From Pleurodeles waltl (lineage: Eukaryota > Chordata > Amphibia > Caudata > Salamandridae): a DNA stretch of 64,000 nucleotides. The stretch is from positions 59,701,533-59,765,532 of the forward strand of contig NC_090444.1 of assembly GCF_031143425.1 (NCBI RefSeq), given 5' to 3'. Below, piece after piece: positions 46,107-56,836 of the stretch (the first letter of the stretch is position 1; every line of letters starts with the position of its first letter). The notes beneath the pieces were generated by a model. That model was not told the DNA's origin, ran no database searches, and saw only the letters and a list, made by a program, of their open reading frames with translations. The position numbers and the translations under genes were made by a program.

Positions 46107-48663
46107 ATGGCTGCTGCAACTGGGGAAAGGGCCCCTGCCTTCACGTCTGAAGAGTTGGAGAAGCTTGTGGATGGGGTCCTCCCCCAGTATGCGTTACTCT
46201 ACGGTCCTCCAGACCAACAGGTAAGTACACCGGGTGCACATGGAATGGGCGATGCCTGTGTGGAGTGGGGTGGATGTAAGTTGGTGGGGTGGGGGGCGAT
46301 GGAGGAGTGCAACGCACGACAGATGAGAGCATGTGCCATATGGCAAGGTTGGGGAGGGGGGGCCAATCACATCTAACATGCAGTAGAATTGATGAATGTT
46401 TCCTTCCCACCCTGTACATGTCACATAGGTCAGCGCCCATCAGAAAGTCGAGATTTAGCGTGCCATCGCCAAGGAAGTCCGGGCCCTGGGGGTCCACGTC
46501 AGACGGGGCACCCACTGCCGCAAGAGGTGGGAGGACATCCGCCGCGGGACCAGAAAGACCGCTGAGTCACTGCTGGGGATGGCCTCCCAACCTAGGAGGG
46601 GTGCCAGTCGTACCCTGACCCCCCTGATGTCCCGGATCCTGGCAGTGGCCTACCCTGATTTGGATGGGCGCTTGAGAGCATCACAGCAGACACAAGGGGG
46701 TGAGTATCAGCACATTCTGCTATCTTTCTGCGCAGTGGAGGCGTCTGGGTGGGGGAGGAGGGTTGTGGGTGACATTAGGCCAGGGCGCTTTCTGTAGTGT
46801 AGTCCTCTCCCTTAGGCATGGCCCTGTGCTCCCAGCCCCCACCTCTGTAGGGTGACAAGTACAGCTATTGATGGTCCAGCCTCACACATGTGCGCCTTTG
46901 TCGTCTCTTGACCTGTTGTCCTAGTCAGAAGTACTGAGTAGTGTACCCCGAATGCGCGGCTCAGTGCATAAGGCTCCTGTGTCTGTCCTCTCCGCCAACG
47001 GTGTTGACATTGCATGCACTCAACCTGGTCTTCTTTTTTCTCCCCCCACCCTTCTTCTTCATCTTCTTGTTCATGTGTGCATTAGCATCATCAGGCGGAG
47101 GAGATTTGGCATCGGAGCACGAGGGAGCTGCAAGTCACAAGGCCCCGGTGGGCCCAGGAACAGACACCGAGGGCACCAGTGATCCGGAGGGCGAGGGGAG
47201 CACCACAACGGGGACCGGTGGTGAGACCAGCGACACAGACACATCCTCGGATGGGTGCTCCCTAGCGGTGGCGGCAACATCCGGGCCCCCCGCCTCTACA
47301 GGTACAGCCGCCACCCAGCGCACCAGCCCTGCCCTCCCTGCAGCCCCTCAGCCTACGCTCCGTGCCCGCTCGCCCAGGAAGGCGGGCGTCTCCTTCGCCC
47401 CAGGCACCTCAGCCCCTGCCCCTGTCACCCCTGCTGCCCTCAGTGCGGAGCTCATTGACCTTGTGAGGACGCTCATTGTTGGGCAGACTACCCTTTTGAA
47501 TGCCATCCAGGGGGTAGAAAGGGAGGTGCATCGGAGCAATGCCTACCTGGAGGGCATTCATTCGGGTCAGGCTGCCCATCAACGATCGTTCACTGCTCTG
47601 GCCTCAGCACTGACGGCAGCCATTGTCCCTGTTTCCAGCCTCCCTCTTCTGACTGCCTCCACCCTGTCTCTGTCTCCTGTTCCTCAGCCTATCCCATCCA
47701 CACCATCTGACCAGCCTGCACACACCTCAACACCCAAGGGCAGCTCATCCAGACACAAGCACCACAGATCCCACAAACACTCACCCAAGCAACACCCAGA
47801 TGCAGACATTCCAACAGTCACTACCACCCCTGTGTCCCCCTCCTCCTCGTCTCCCTCCTCCCTCCCTGTGACGTCTACACTCACACCTGCATGCACACCA
47901 ACATCAGCCAGTGCTTCCATCACCACCACACCCTCCTGTACAGTCCGCACGCGTGCAGTCACCACCCCCACTGCCATTTACACGTCCCCTGTGTCCTCTC
48001 CCACTGTGTCTGTCACCCCCTCTTCCAAGACACACAAACGCAGGCAGCCACCCACCCAACAGACATCCACCTCACGACAGCCTACAGCACCAGCACCTTC
48101 ACCCAATGACAGCACACCTGACTCTCCTACAACCACATCCTCTTCTTCCACTCCCATCACCACTTCTCCTACCCTTTACCTTGGCCCTAAAAAAAATTTC
48201 CTGGCTAATCTTAACCTCTTTCCCTCCGATGACCTACCCCCTCCATCTGCAAAGAGTCCCAAGAGCACCTCAGCCACCAACAGCCCAGCTTCGAGTGTCA
48301 CTGTTGTGCATGGGTTCTGGAGTCCACCCTTTGCCAGCAGTGACACCTCAATCAGCAGCAAGGACACATCCAGCCCCCCCCCCGGCAAGAGGACCAGGAA
48401 ACAAAAGGGCCGCCGTGCGAGGACTGACACGGCTGCCCCCAAGGAGCAAAGTTCGCTCACTTCACCAGCCACAACATCTAGGGGAGGCAAGGGCCCGAGA
48501 GCCCCATCTAAGGAGCGAAAGGGCAGCAGGGCGGAGAGGTCAGGCAGCAGGAGCGCGGAGCAGGTGGGCCCCACATGCCACATCCCAGCTGTAAAGGAGG
48601 ACACCAAAGGGCCCAGGACTCCGTCACCGAAGGGTCCAGAAACATCAAGGTCGGAGGGCGACT
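46107..48663 (+). pseudogene. Second Harbinger Myb/SANT-like gene, three exons, in-frame TAG
   Basis: Exon 1, 46107-46220 (FTSEELEKLVDGVLPQY; donor GTAAGT, phase 0). Exon 2, 46429-46699 (acceptor TCACATAG; donor GTGAGT, phase 1) with KRWEDIRRGTRK. Exon 3, from 47086 or 47095 to 48663 (acceptors ATTAG or ATCAG, both in frame). The frames join cleanly. A single TAG at 46456-46458 falls where Myb copy 1 has the Trp of ELWQRI, so TGG to TAG is likely. Exon 3 encodes an acidic Ser/Thr/Pro-rich region, a helical stretch (LIDLVRTLIVGQTTLLNAI), a long low-complexity Thr/Ser/Pro region and a basic tail. The C-terminal plan resembles copy 1. Probably null unless the stop is read through. Confidence 0.7.
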
Positions 48664-48716
48664 GAGCAGGGAGTCCAGCCCAGGTCTGGCTCCCTTGACC
48701 TACTGGGTGTGCACAG

Positions 48717-49190
48717 CTGAAGAGGGCCCGCCGTGCAGAAGAGCACCGCTGAACAGGGCCCCGCCGCGAAGATAGGCACCGCTGAAGAGGGCCCGCCGTG
48801 CAGAAGAGCACCGCTGAACAGGGCCCCGCCGTGAAGATAGGCACCGCTGAAGAGGGCCCGCCGTGCAGAAGAGCACCGCTGAACAGGGCCCCGCCGTGAA
48901 GATAGGCACCGCTGAAGAGGGCCCCGCCGTGAAGATAGGCACCGCTGAAGAGGGCCCGACGTGCAGAAGAGCACCGCTGAAGAGGGCCCGCCGTGCAGAA
49001 GAGCACCGCTGAACAGGGCCCCGCCGTGCAGAAGAGCACCGCTGAACAGGGCCCCGCCGTGAAGATAGGCACCGCTGAACTGGGCCCGCCGTGCAGAAGA
49101 GCACCGCTGAACAGGGCCCCGCCGTGAAGATAGGCACCGCTGAAGAGGGCCCGCCGTGCAGAAGAGCACCGCTGAACAGGGCCCTTCCTG
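48717..49190. repeat. GC-rich minisatellite 1, ~33-bp units in alternating types
   Basis: Two related units alternate irregularly: GGGCCCGCCGTGCAGAAGAG + CACCGCTGAA, and GGGCCCCGCCGTGAAGATAG + GCACCGCTGAA. The array is stop-free on the minus strand and produces long artificial frames (for example 246 and 350 codons). It starts some 50 bp after the Myb copy 2 stop. Confidence 0.9.
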
Positions 49191-49856
49191 TCAAGCACCG
49201 CTGAACTGGGCACCGCCGTCTCAAGCACCGCTCCGCTGGGCCCTTCCTGTCAAGCACCGCTCCGCTGGGCCCTGCCGTCTCAAGCACCGCTCCGCTGGGC
49301 CCCGCCGTCTCAAGCACTGCTCCGCTGGGCACCGCCGTCTCAAGCACCGCTCCGCTGGGCACCGCCGTCTCAAGCACCGCTCCGCTGGGCCCCGCCGTCT
49401 CAAGCACCGCTCCGCTGGGCACCGCCGTCTCAAGCACCACTCCGCTGGGCCCTTCCTGTCAAGCACCGCTCCGCTGGGCCCCGCCGTCTCAAGCACCGCT
49501 CCGCTGGGCACCGCCGTCTCAAGCACCGCTCCGCTGGGCCCCGCCGTCTCAAGCACCGCTCCGCTGGGCCCTTCCTGTCAAGCACCGCTCCGCTGGGCCC
49601 CGCCGTCTCAAGCACCGCTCCGCTGGGCCCTTCCTGTCAAGCACCGCTCCGCTGGGCCCCGCCGTCTCAAGCACCGCTCCGCTGGGCACCGCCGTCTCAA
49701 GCACCGCTCCGCTGGGCCCCGCCGTCTCAAGCACCGCTCCGCTGGGCCCCGCCGTCTCAACCACCGCTCCGCTGGGCACCGCCGTCTCAAGCACCGCTCC
49801 GCTGGGCCCTTCCTGTCAAGCACCGCTCCGCTGGGCCCTTCCTGTCAAGCACTGTT
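49191..49856. repeat. GC-rich minisatellite 2, 30-bp unit, ~22 copies
   Basis: Unit CTGGGCCCCGCCGTCTCAAG + CACCGCTCCG, with a common 29-bp variant containing CCCTTCCTGTCAAG. It is clearly derived from the same CACCGCTGAA..GGGCCC core as minisatellite 1. A 274-codon plus-strand frame through it is a by-product. Confidence 0.9.
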
Positions 49857-49916
49857 TATGGTTCACTGTGCCCACCATGCCTCCTCCATAACCAGTGGAG
49901 ACTGTCATCCACCTGA

Positions 49917-50150
49917 TGGACTGTGGCTTTGCACTCCCCAGGATGGCACAGTGGGCAGCCCACCCACTGTAGAGACTTGAGAGACTGTGGCTTTGCACTC
50001 CCCAGGATGGCACAGTGGGCAGCCCACCCACTGTAGAGACTTGAGAGACTGTGGCTTTGCACTCCCCAGGATGGCACAGTGGGCAGCCCACCCACTGTAG
50101 AGACTTGAGAGACTGTGGCTTTGCACTCCCCAGGATGGCACAGTGGGCAT
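49917..50150. repeat. 64-bp tandem repeat, ~3.6 copies
   Basis: Units start GAGACTGTGGCTTTGCACTC at 49981, 50045 and 50109, with a partial copy just before. The units are near-identical, so the expansion is recent. Confidence 0.95.
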
Positions 50151-50159
50151 GGTGGCCCC

Positions 50160-51042
50160 TTCGTGGATCTGGCGTCGTGGACTCATGTGGCTGTGGTGCC
50201 CCCCCCTTCCCTTCCCCCTGAGGTGCCTGTAGTTTTTTCATCAGATGCCCCTGCAGTGTTCTCTCCAAAGGACTCAGGTCTCCTGTGTGGGCTTTGCCCT
50301 TGTGTCGCTACACTGTGGCCCACGGACTGTTCTATTTAATTTTGATGTAGAGGACTAATTGCCTCGGTTCTCTATGGCAGTGTCTATAGTATTATTTTGG
50401 TATGGATATTTTGCATAGTTGACCTATATTTATCAGAGCCTATTTCTTATATAAATTATTCTTCACAATTTAATTATGTCTTTGCATTTTTCAGGGGGGT
50501 TTGGGTGGTGTCACTGTGCATTGTTGCTCTGCATTGGTGTGTACATAGTTTGGGGGGGTGGGGGTCGCATATGTGTGTGCACGTAACCTTTCGTCCTCCC
50601 CCCTCCCGTGTGTCGTAGGTGCAGTACTCACCGTTGTCGTCTGCGCCGGCGTTCGTACTCGTGGTAGATGAGCAGGTAGACGAGAGCAGGTAGGATGTTT
50701 AATTCGGGTTCCATGCTGTCCTCCTTCCTCGTGGAGTGTGTTTTGGTGAGCGTTTTCCCGTTCGTAGTCTGTTTCCGCCGTGTTTTTGTCGGCGGGGCTC
50801 CCGCCCCGGAAAAGGTGGCGGATTGGTGAGTTATGATAGTGTGGGCGGTACATTGTCTGCCGCCTGCCTGTTGGCGGTGACCGCCGCGCTGTTTGTCTGT
50901 ACCGCCGTGGCGGTCGGAGTGTTAATGTGGCGGGCTGTGTTGGTGGTTCCCGCCAGGGTCAGAATTCCATTTTTTAGACCGCTGGCCTGTTGGCGGGTTG
51001 GCCGCCGCTTTATCACCGACCGCCAGGGTTAGAATGACCCCC
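50160..51042. other. Right subterminal region of the Harbinger element
   Basis: Non-coding. The last ~200 bp are rich in GGCGG/CCGCC motifs (for example ACCGCCGTGGCGGT near 50900), mirroring the left end. A short AT-rich patch lies at 50380-50480. Confidence 0.55.
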
Positions 51043-51045
51043 TAT

Positions 51046-51600
51046 GTCTCTGTGGAGACAAGGATGGGTGTAGCAAAGACTCTGGCAAAGGCAAGCTCCA
51101 GTGTTCCTTCCTGGAGATCACCCTTGCTGGACAGGGAAGTCGGTCCGGAATGGACATGAGAATATTACTCCTTGGGATCCTGTGAGTAAGAGGCCTATAT
51201 TGCAGTGTGGAAGAGCTCTGGAACAGGCTACGTAGAAACCACATCAGCACTGAAAAGACAGATATAAGATGATGTTTTTTATCTGGAACAGGTTTAGTGG
51301 GCCAAAAGGCTCAGAAGAGAGATGTTGACCAGAGGGTATTGATGGGCAACAGTGGATGGTGCCTCTTTGGTTCATGGTGCACTGGCACATTAGTGCAAAC
51401 ACAAAGGGTTGAGTGCTCTGAGGTGGAAACATTCACCATGGGAACATGGGCTGTTTCATTATAGGATCTGCAGCCCTATATTCATACTAAGACAAAGCTG
51501 AATACTACTGTCGCAGGTAGTAAAACTTTAAAATACCAGCAAAGCACAAGTATGTGTCCAGGAGCATCTTTTCTGAGTCACAAGACTTGCCTCTTCCAAG
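51046..51600. other. Sequence between Harbinger and the 26-bp array
   Basis: No gene or repeat recognised. Confidence 0.35.
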
Positions 51601-51605
51601 AAGGA

Positions 51606-52262
51606 ATGGGAAGAGGCACAAGAATCAAAGACCTGCGCAAGGAACAATCCTTAAAGACCTGCGCAAGACACAAGACTCAAAGACCTGCGCAACTCACAAG
51701 AATCAAAGACCTGCCCATGGCACAAGAATCAAAGACCTGCCCATAGAACAAGAATCAAAGACCTGCCCAAAGTACAAGAATAAAAGACCAGCACAAGGTA
51801 CAAGACTCACAGACCTGTGCAAGACAAATGACTCAAAGACCTGTGCAAGGCACTCGACTCAAAGACCTGTGCAAGGCACACGACTCAAAGACCTGTACAA
51901 TGCACAAAAATCAAAGATCACCTCAAGGCACAAGACTCAAAGACCAGTGCAAGGTACAAGAAGCAAAGACCTGTGCAAGGCACAAGACTCAAAGACCTGT
52001 GCAAGGCACAAGACTTACAGACCTGTGCAAAGCACAACAATCAAAGACCTGCCCTAGGTAAAAGAATCAAAGGCCTGTGCAAGGCACAAGACTTAAAGAC
52101 CTGTGCAAGGTAAAAGAATCAAAGACCTGTGCAATTCACAAAAATAAAAGACCCTGAGCAGGGCACAAGACTCAAAGACCTATGCAAGGCACAAGAAGCA
52201 CAGACCTGTGCAAGGCATAAGACTGAGAGACCCGTGCAAGGCACAAATTTAAAGACCTGAGC
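51606..52262. repeat. 26-bp minisatellite, ~25 copies
   Basis: Unit CAAAGACCTGTGCAAGGCAC + AAGACT, with point variants and small indels. Since 26 is not a multiple of three, the same peptide words appear in rotating frames; the 167-codon open frame is a by-product. Confidence 0.95.
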
Positions 52263-52975
52263 AAGCAACTCCACCACCCAGACTCTTACACACCCACTCA
52301 CAGACCCACACAGACTCTCTCACACCCACTCACAGGCCCACTGAAATCTTCATGCGCCCACTCACAGACCCACACACACACGGATGGACCCACAAAGACA
52401 CTGATGTACACACTCTCACACCCAGACACTCTCACAGCCAGCTACACCCTCCCACACCTATTCTCACACCCAGAGAGTCTGCGGGCAACTCCCGCCATGC
52501 ACAGCCAAAGGGCCGTGCGTAGCAAGGTTTTGGTTGGTAAGGGGGTTGGCCACAGGGTCTGGCTGTAGGCAAGGTCTTGCGGGCAACCTCTACTCCGCAT
52601 GTGGGAAGGCCATGTATGATGCAAGGTTGGGTGCTTGACAGGGGTTGGAATCAGGGTCTGGTCGCAGGCCAGGCCCTGTGGCGACCCACCGCCATGCACG
52701 GCTTGCCATGTGTATTGGTGGTTGGATTAACGTATAGTAATGAAAATTAGTATACATTAAAAAAAACATAGAAATTCACTGAAAAAACAAAGATTACACA
52801 GATGTTATAGTTAGGAAATAGAATTTAAAAAAACATAGAAATTCACTGAAAAAAACCTAAGGTTACAAGGACATTATAGTTAGGCACGCATTTTAAACAT
52901 ACAAAACCATAGAAATTCACTAGTTATAGATAGAGTTACCTCAAGTAACTGTAACTCGTGCCCTCGCCATGCACT
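52240..52975. repeat. Left arm of a long composite inverted repeat
   Basis: Consists of a CACTCACAGACCCACA-type low-complexity block (52262-52470), a ~100-bp unit GC-rich block (52480-52720; CGGGCAACTCCCGCCATGCA) and an A-rich block containing CATAGAAATTCACT repeats (52740-52930), ending in GTGCCCTCGCCATGCAC. The same blocks occur in reverse order and orientation at 55755-56745. Confidence 0.65.
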
Positions 52976-53124
52976 GCTAAGTACCCCACAAAGTACAGCA
53001 CTCATGACATCTTTGATAACATCATTGATAATATCAATGTCAATCAATCAATCAATCATTAATTTGTAGAGCGCGTTATTCACCCGTGAGGGTCTCAAGG
53101 CGCTGGGGGGGGGCAGGGGTGATG

Positions 53125-54972
53125 CTACTGCTTGAACAGCCAGGTCTTGAGGCGTTTCCTGAAGGTCAGCAAGTCCCGGGTCTGTCGTAGGTGGATGGGG
53201 AGGGAGTTCCAGGTCTTGGCGGCGAGGTGGGAGAAAGATCTTCCGCCGGCAATAGTCCTGTGGATGCGAGGAACGGTGGCGAGGGCGAGGTTGGCAGAGC
53301 GGAGTTGACAGTTGGGGGTGTAGAAGGTGAGTCGTTCGTTGAGGTAAGGTAGGCAGGCGTTATGGAGTGCTTTGTGGGTGTGGGTGAGGAGCTTGAAGGT
53401 GATCCTCTTGTTGACAGGGAGCCAGTGTAGGTCTCTCAGGTGGGCGTGGGATGTCAAGGATGAGGCGTTCTGTATACGTTGGAGTTTGGCCGTGGTTCCC
53501 GTGTAGAGAGCGTTGTTGTAGTCCAGTCTGCTGCTGACGAGGGCCTGGGTGATCGTCTTTCTGGTTTCGGTGGGGATCGACCTGAAGATCTTGTGTAGCA
53601 TGTGGAGGGTGTTGAAGCAGGATGATGAGACAGCGTTGACTTGCTGGGTCATGGTGAGCGATGAGTCCAGGATGAATCCCAGGTTGCGTGCGTGGTTGGT
53701 GGGTGTCGGTGCAGTTCCTAGGGTGGCCGGCCACCAGGAGTCGTCCCAGGCGGAGGGGGTGGAGCCGAGGATGAGGATCTCCGTCTTGTCCGAGTTCAGC
53801 TTCAGGCGACTGCTCTCCATCCAGTCGGCAATGGCCTTCATTCCGTTGTGGAGGTTAGTTTTGGCGGGGTCCTTGGTGAGTGAGAGGATCAGCTGGGTGT
53901 CTTCGGCGTAAGAGATGATGTTGAGGTTTTATGATCAGACGACGTTGGCGAGCGGTGCCATGTAGATGTTGAAGAGGGTTGGGCTAAGGGAGGATCTCTG
54001 GGGAACGCCGCAGATGGTTTAGGTGGCTTCAGATCAGAAGGGAGGGAGGCGGATTCTCTAGGTTCTGCTGGTGAGGAGGGATGTAATCCAGTCCAGGGCT
54101 TTTTGGTAGATCCCTGCGTTGTTGAGGTGTGTGCATAGGGTGTGGTGGCAGATGGTGTCGAAGGCGGCTGAGAGGTCTAGGAGGATAAGGGCCGCAGTTT
54201 CGCCTCTGTCTAGCATGGTCCTGATGTCGTCGGTTGTAGCGATGAGGGCGGTCTCGGTGCTGTGGTTACTGCAGAAACCGGATTGAGACGTGTCCAGAGT
54301 GTTGTTGTCTTCAAGGAAGCAGGTCAGTTGACCGTTGACAATCTTCTCGATGACCTTCACCGGGAATGGGAGCAGGGAGATGGGCCGGTAGTTCTTGAGA
54401 TCTCTTGGATCTGCTTTGGGTTTCTTTAGTAGGGCGTTGACTTCGGCGTGCTTCCAGCTTTCCGGGAAGGTGGTGGTCTCGAAGGAGCTGTTGACGATCA
54501 TTCGGAGTTGGGGAGCGATGATGGAGCTTGCTTTGTTGTAGACGTGGTGAGGGCAGGGGTTGGATGGTGAACCAGAGTGAATGGTGCTCATGGTTTTGAT
54601 GGTATCATCGTCGTTGATGTGGGTCCAGGAGAGCAGGAGGTTGGTGTGGCTGGGGTCCGGAGAGTCTGGGTTTGTGGTGACATTGGTTGTCATGGGGGTC
54701 AAGGTGTTGAAGCTGTCGTGGATGTCTGTGATCTTGTGGTGAAAGAAGGTGGAGAGGGAGTCGCAGAGGTCTTGCGAAGGTGGGGTGTTGTTGGAGCAGG
54801 ACCTGGGGTTGGCAAGTTCCTTAACGATGTTGAAGAGCTCTTTGCTGTTGTGTGCGTTGTTGTTCATGTGTTCCTTGTAGGAGGATCTCTTGGTGGTCCG
54901 GATAAGCTGGTGGTGCCGAAGATGGCGTTCTTGAGGGCAGTGTGGTTGGTCTCTGTTTGTTTGTGGCGCCAC
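53125..54972 (-). pseudogene. LINE reverse transcriptase (copy 2), inactive
   Basis: One frame spans most of the RT, with intact LLDLSAAFDTI and NYRPISLLP. It is interrupted by stops at 54058-54060, 54019-54021, 53935-53937 and 53929-53931. The catalytic YADD is YAED here (GAA at 53902-53904), which would abolish polymerase activity. The C-terminus ends KTWLFKQ, like copy 1. Confidence 0.85.
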
Positions 54973-54999
54973 TTTTTCTCAAGTTTTCAGCACTCCCGT

Positions 55000-55640
55000 T
55001 TGGAGGTGTGAAGGTCGACGGTGAACCAGGTAGCCTTGGTGATGGTGCGGTTGTTGGAGGGTTTCTTGATCGGGCGAGGGTGTCGGCGCAGTCGTCTATC
55101 CATTGTCTGAGGTTGTGGGCGGCTGTGTTGGGGTTGGTGGTGTTGGGTGGTGGGGCTCGGGCGAGCGTGGAGATCAGTTGGTCTTCAGTGACCTTGTTCC
55201 AGCTGCGGCTGGGAATCTGTTGTGGGTGGTGGTGCGTAGTGGGCGTAGGTGAAGTGGACGCAGCAGTGGTCGGTCCAGTGTAGTTCGGTGGTGTGGCTGA
55301 AGGTGACGTGGCTGCTGGCGGAGAAGACGGGGTCGACCGTGTGGCCGGCGGCGTGGGTGGGTGTCGTGATTAGTTGTTTGAGACCGAGGTTGGTGAGGTT
55401 TTCGAGCAGGGTGGTGGAGTTGCTGTTGTTGCCGTTCTCGAGGTGAAAGTTCAGGTCGCCGAGGAGGATGTAGTCCGTAGGAGCAAGGGCGTGAGCGCTG
55501 ATTATGTCGGTGATGGAGTCGCTGTACTGCGGCGAGGGTCCGGGGGTCTGTAGACGAGTGTTCCTCTGAGGGTGGTGTTGGCGTTGATGTGAATTTGGAA
55601 GTGGTGGAGGGCCTCGAACTCACAGCAGCAGCGATGGTGG
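55000..55640 (-). pseudogene. LINE endonuclease region (copy 2), frameshifted
   Basis: Minus-strand reading gives endonuclease words matching copy 1: INANTTLRGTL near 55575, DYILLGDLNFHLE near 55465, and TTELHWTDH near 55275. They are interrupted by stops and frame changes, and the long minus-strand frame at 55174-55701 is in the wrong frame. The N-terminal part is absent. Confidence 0.7.
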
Positions 55641-55754
55641 GGTAAAGGGCACGGGCGCAGTCAGGTGGAGCTGCGTGGCGTGGGGAGCCTCTCCTGACCA
55701 AAACAAGGTCAAGGGTGCTGTAATATTTGTAGTAAAAAAAATTATGAAAAAACT

Positions 55755-55983
55755 GTGCATGGCGGGGGCGCGAGTTATAGTTACCCTAGGGCACGAGTTA
55801 TAGTTACTTGAGAGAACTCTAACTATAATTGGTGAATTTCTATGATTTTGTGCACTTAAAATGTGTGCCTAACTATAACGTCCCTGTGACCTTTGTTTTT
55901 TTCAGTGATATCTATATATATAGATATATATACTTATTCATGAGACAACTGTGCATGGCGAGGTCTCAAATTTTGTTTTTTTC

Positions 55984-56048
<65 letters not shown>

Positions 56049-56745
56049 AAAAAAACAAAATTCGCGACCTCGCCATGCACAGTTGTCTCATGAATAAGTT
56101 TATTGGAAATGTTGCACTGAGAGTATGAAAGATGGCATGGAATATGTCATCAGTGATATAATATGTAGAGTAATTAGCTGTGCATGGCCTTTGGCCGTGT
56201 GCGGTGGCAGTTGGTCACAAGGCCTGGCCTGTGGCCCGGTCCTGGGGCCATCCCACTATAAGCACCCAACTTTTCACTGTGCACTGCCTTCTCCCGTGTG
56301 CAGTAGGGGTTGCCCCCTAGGGCTGGCTTGCAGCCAGTCCCTGCTGCCAATCCCCCTAACTACCTAGCCCGATGTTGTGCACGGCCCTTTGCACATGCAT
56401 AGTGAAGGTTAGCCACGGCCTCTGTGGGTGTGAAAATAGGTGTGAGAGGCTGTATCTGAGGGTCAGAGTGGCTATCAGAGTGTCTGTCTGGGTGTGAGGT
56501 TGCGTGCATCAGTGTTTGCGGGTCTGTGAGTGGGTGCATCAGGGTGTCAGTGATTGTGTGAGTGGGTGTGTGACGTCTGAGTGGCTGTGTGAGTGAGTAC
56601 GTAACTGTCTGTGTGGGTCTCAGTGGGTGCATGAGGGTCTGACTGGGGCTATGAGTGAGTGTATGATGGTCTGAGTGGGAATGTGAGTGGGTGCGTGACT
56701 GTCTGGGTGGGTTTGTGAGTGGCTGCATGAGTGCCTGCTTTAAAG
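55755..56745. repeat. Right arm of the long composite inverted repeat
   Basis: Reverse-complement counterpart of 52240-52975. 55757-55915 (GTGCATGGCGGGGGCGCGAG.. to ..TTTTTTTCAGTGA) pairs with 52796-52970. The GC-rich block at 56165-56400 pairs with 52480-52720. The GTGTGAGTGGGTG block at 56405-56730 pairs with 52262-52470. This arm is longer because of the palindrome and TA tract at 55933-56098. Confidence 0.65.
55933..56098. repeat. Near-perfect palindrome around a (TA)n tract
   Basis: Arms of about 54 bp (55933-55986 and 56044-56098) are reverse complements with two mismatches; the outer sequence is CTTATTCATGAGACAACTGT. They flank about 57 bp of pure TA repeat, which is itself self-complementary. 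The whole could form a long hairpin or cruciform. Confidence 0.9.
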
Positions 56746-56836
56746 TTCCCACTGTCAAAACCCGAAGTGTTTGGTGTGGTACAGCAAACAGCTATGTCTG
56801 AGGGGTGGGCACCCCCGGACATAGCAGGAGCCAGCC

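Larger units (their letters stand above)
42018..51042. mobile_element. PIF/Harbinger transposon, 9.0 kb, transposase plus two Myb-like genes
   Basis: The ends are GGGGGTCATTCTGACC (left) and, reverse-complemented, GGGGGTCATTCTAACC (right), one mismatch over 16 bases. TAT lies on both sides (42015-42017, 51043-51045). Inside are a DDE transposase on the minus strand and two Myb/SANT-like genes on the plus strand, then three minisatellites. A transposase plus one Myb-like protein is the usual Harbinger content; two Myb-like genes and the array block make this copy unusually long. ACCGCCGCGG motifs occur at 42079, 42297, 45979 and 45994. The ends match several short elements elsewhere in the window. 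Confidence 0.8.
53041..55720 (-). mobile_element. CR1-like LINE, copy 2 (dead), 5'-truncated
   Basis: Same family as 36771-39624 in opposite orientation. The 3' tail appears as TCAATCAATCAATCA at 53041, followed by the reverse complement of GCGCCTTGAGACCCT. RT and endonuclease sequences align in order with copy 1. It lies in the loop between the two inverted-repeat arms. The left edge is clear; the right (5') edge near 55700-55730 is approximate. Confidence 0.85.

Noticed and set aside
48645..49980. Long ORFs on both strands (up to 350 codons) over the GC-rich arrays
   Set aside because: They consist of 30- or 33-bp units without stops; the same DNA is open in several frames on both strands, which is expected from repeat composition and not from selection.
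51554..52061. Lys/Thr/Gln-rich 167-codon ORF
   Set aside because: Product of the 26-bp array read through three rotating frames.
55174..55701. 175-codon minus-strand ORF rich in Arg/Pro/His
   Set aside because: Wrong frame of the LINE endonuclease region; the true frame gives GDLNFHLE-type motifs.
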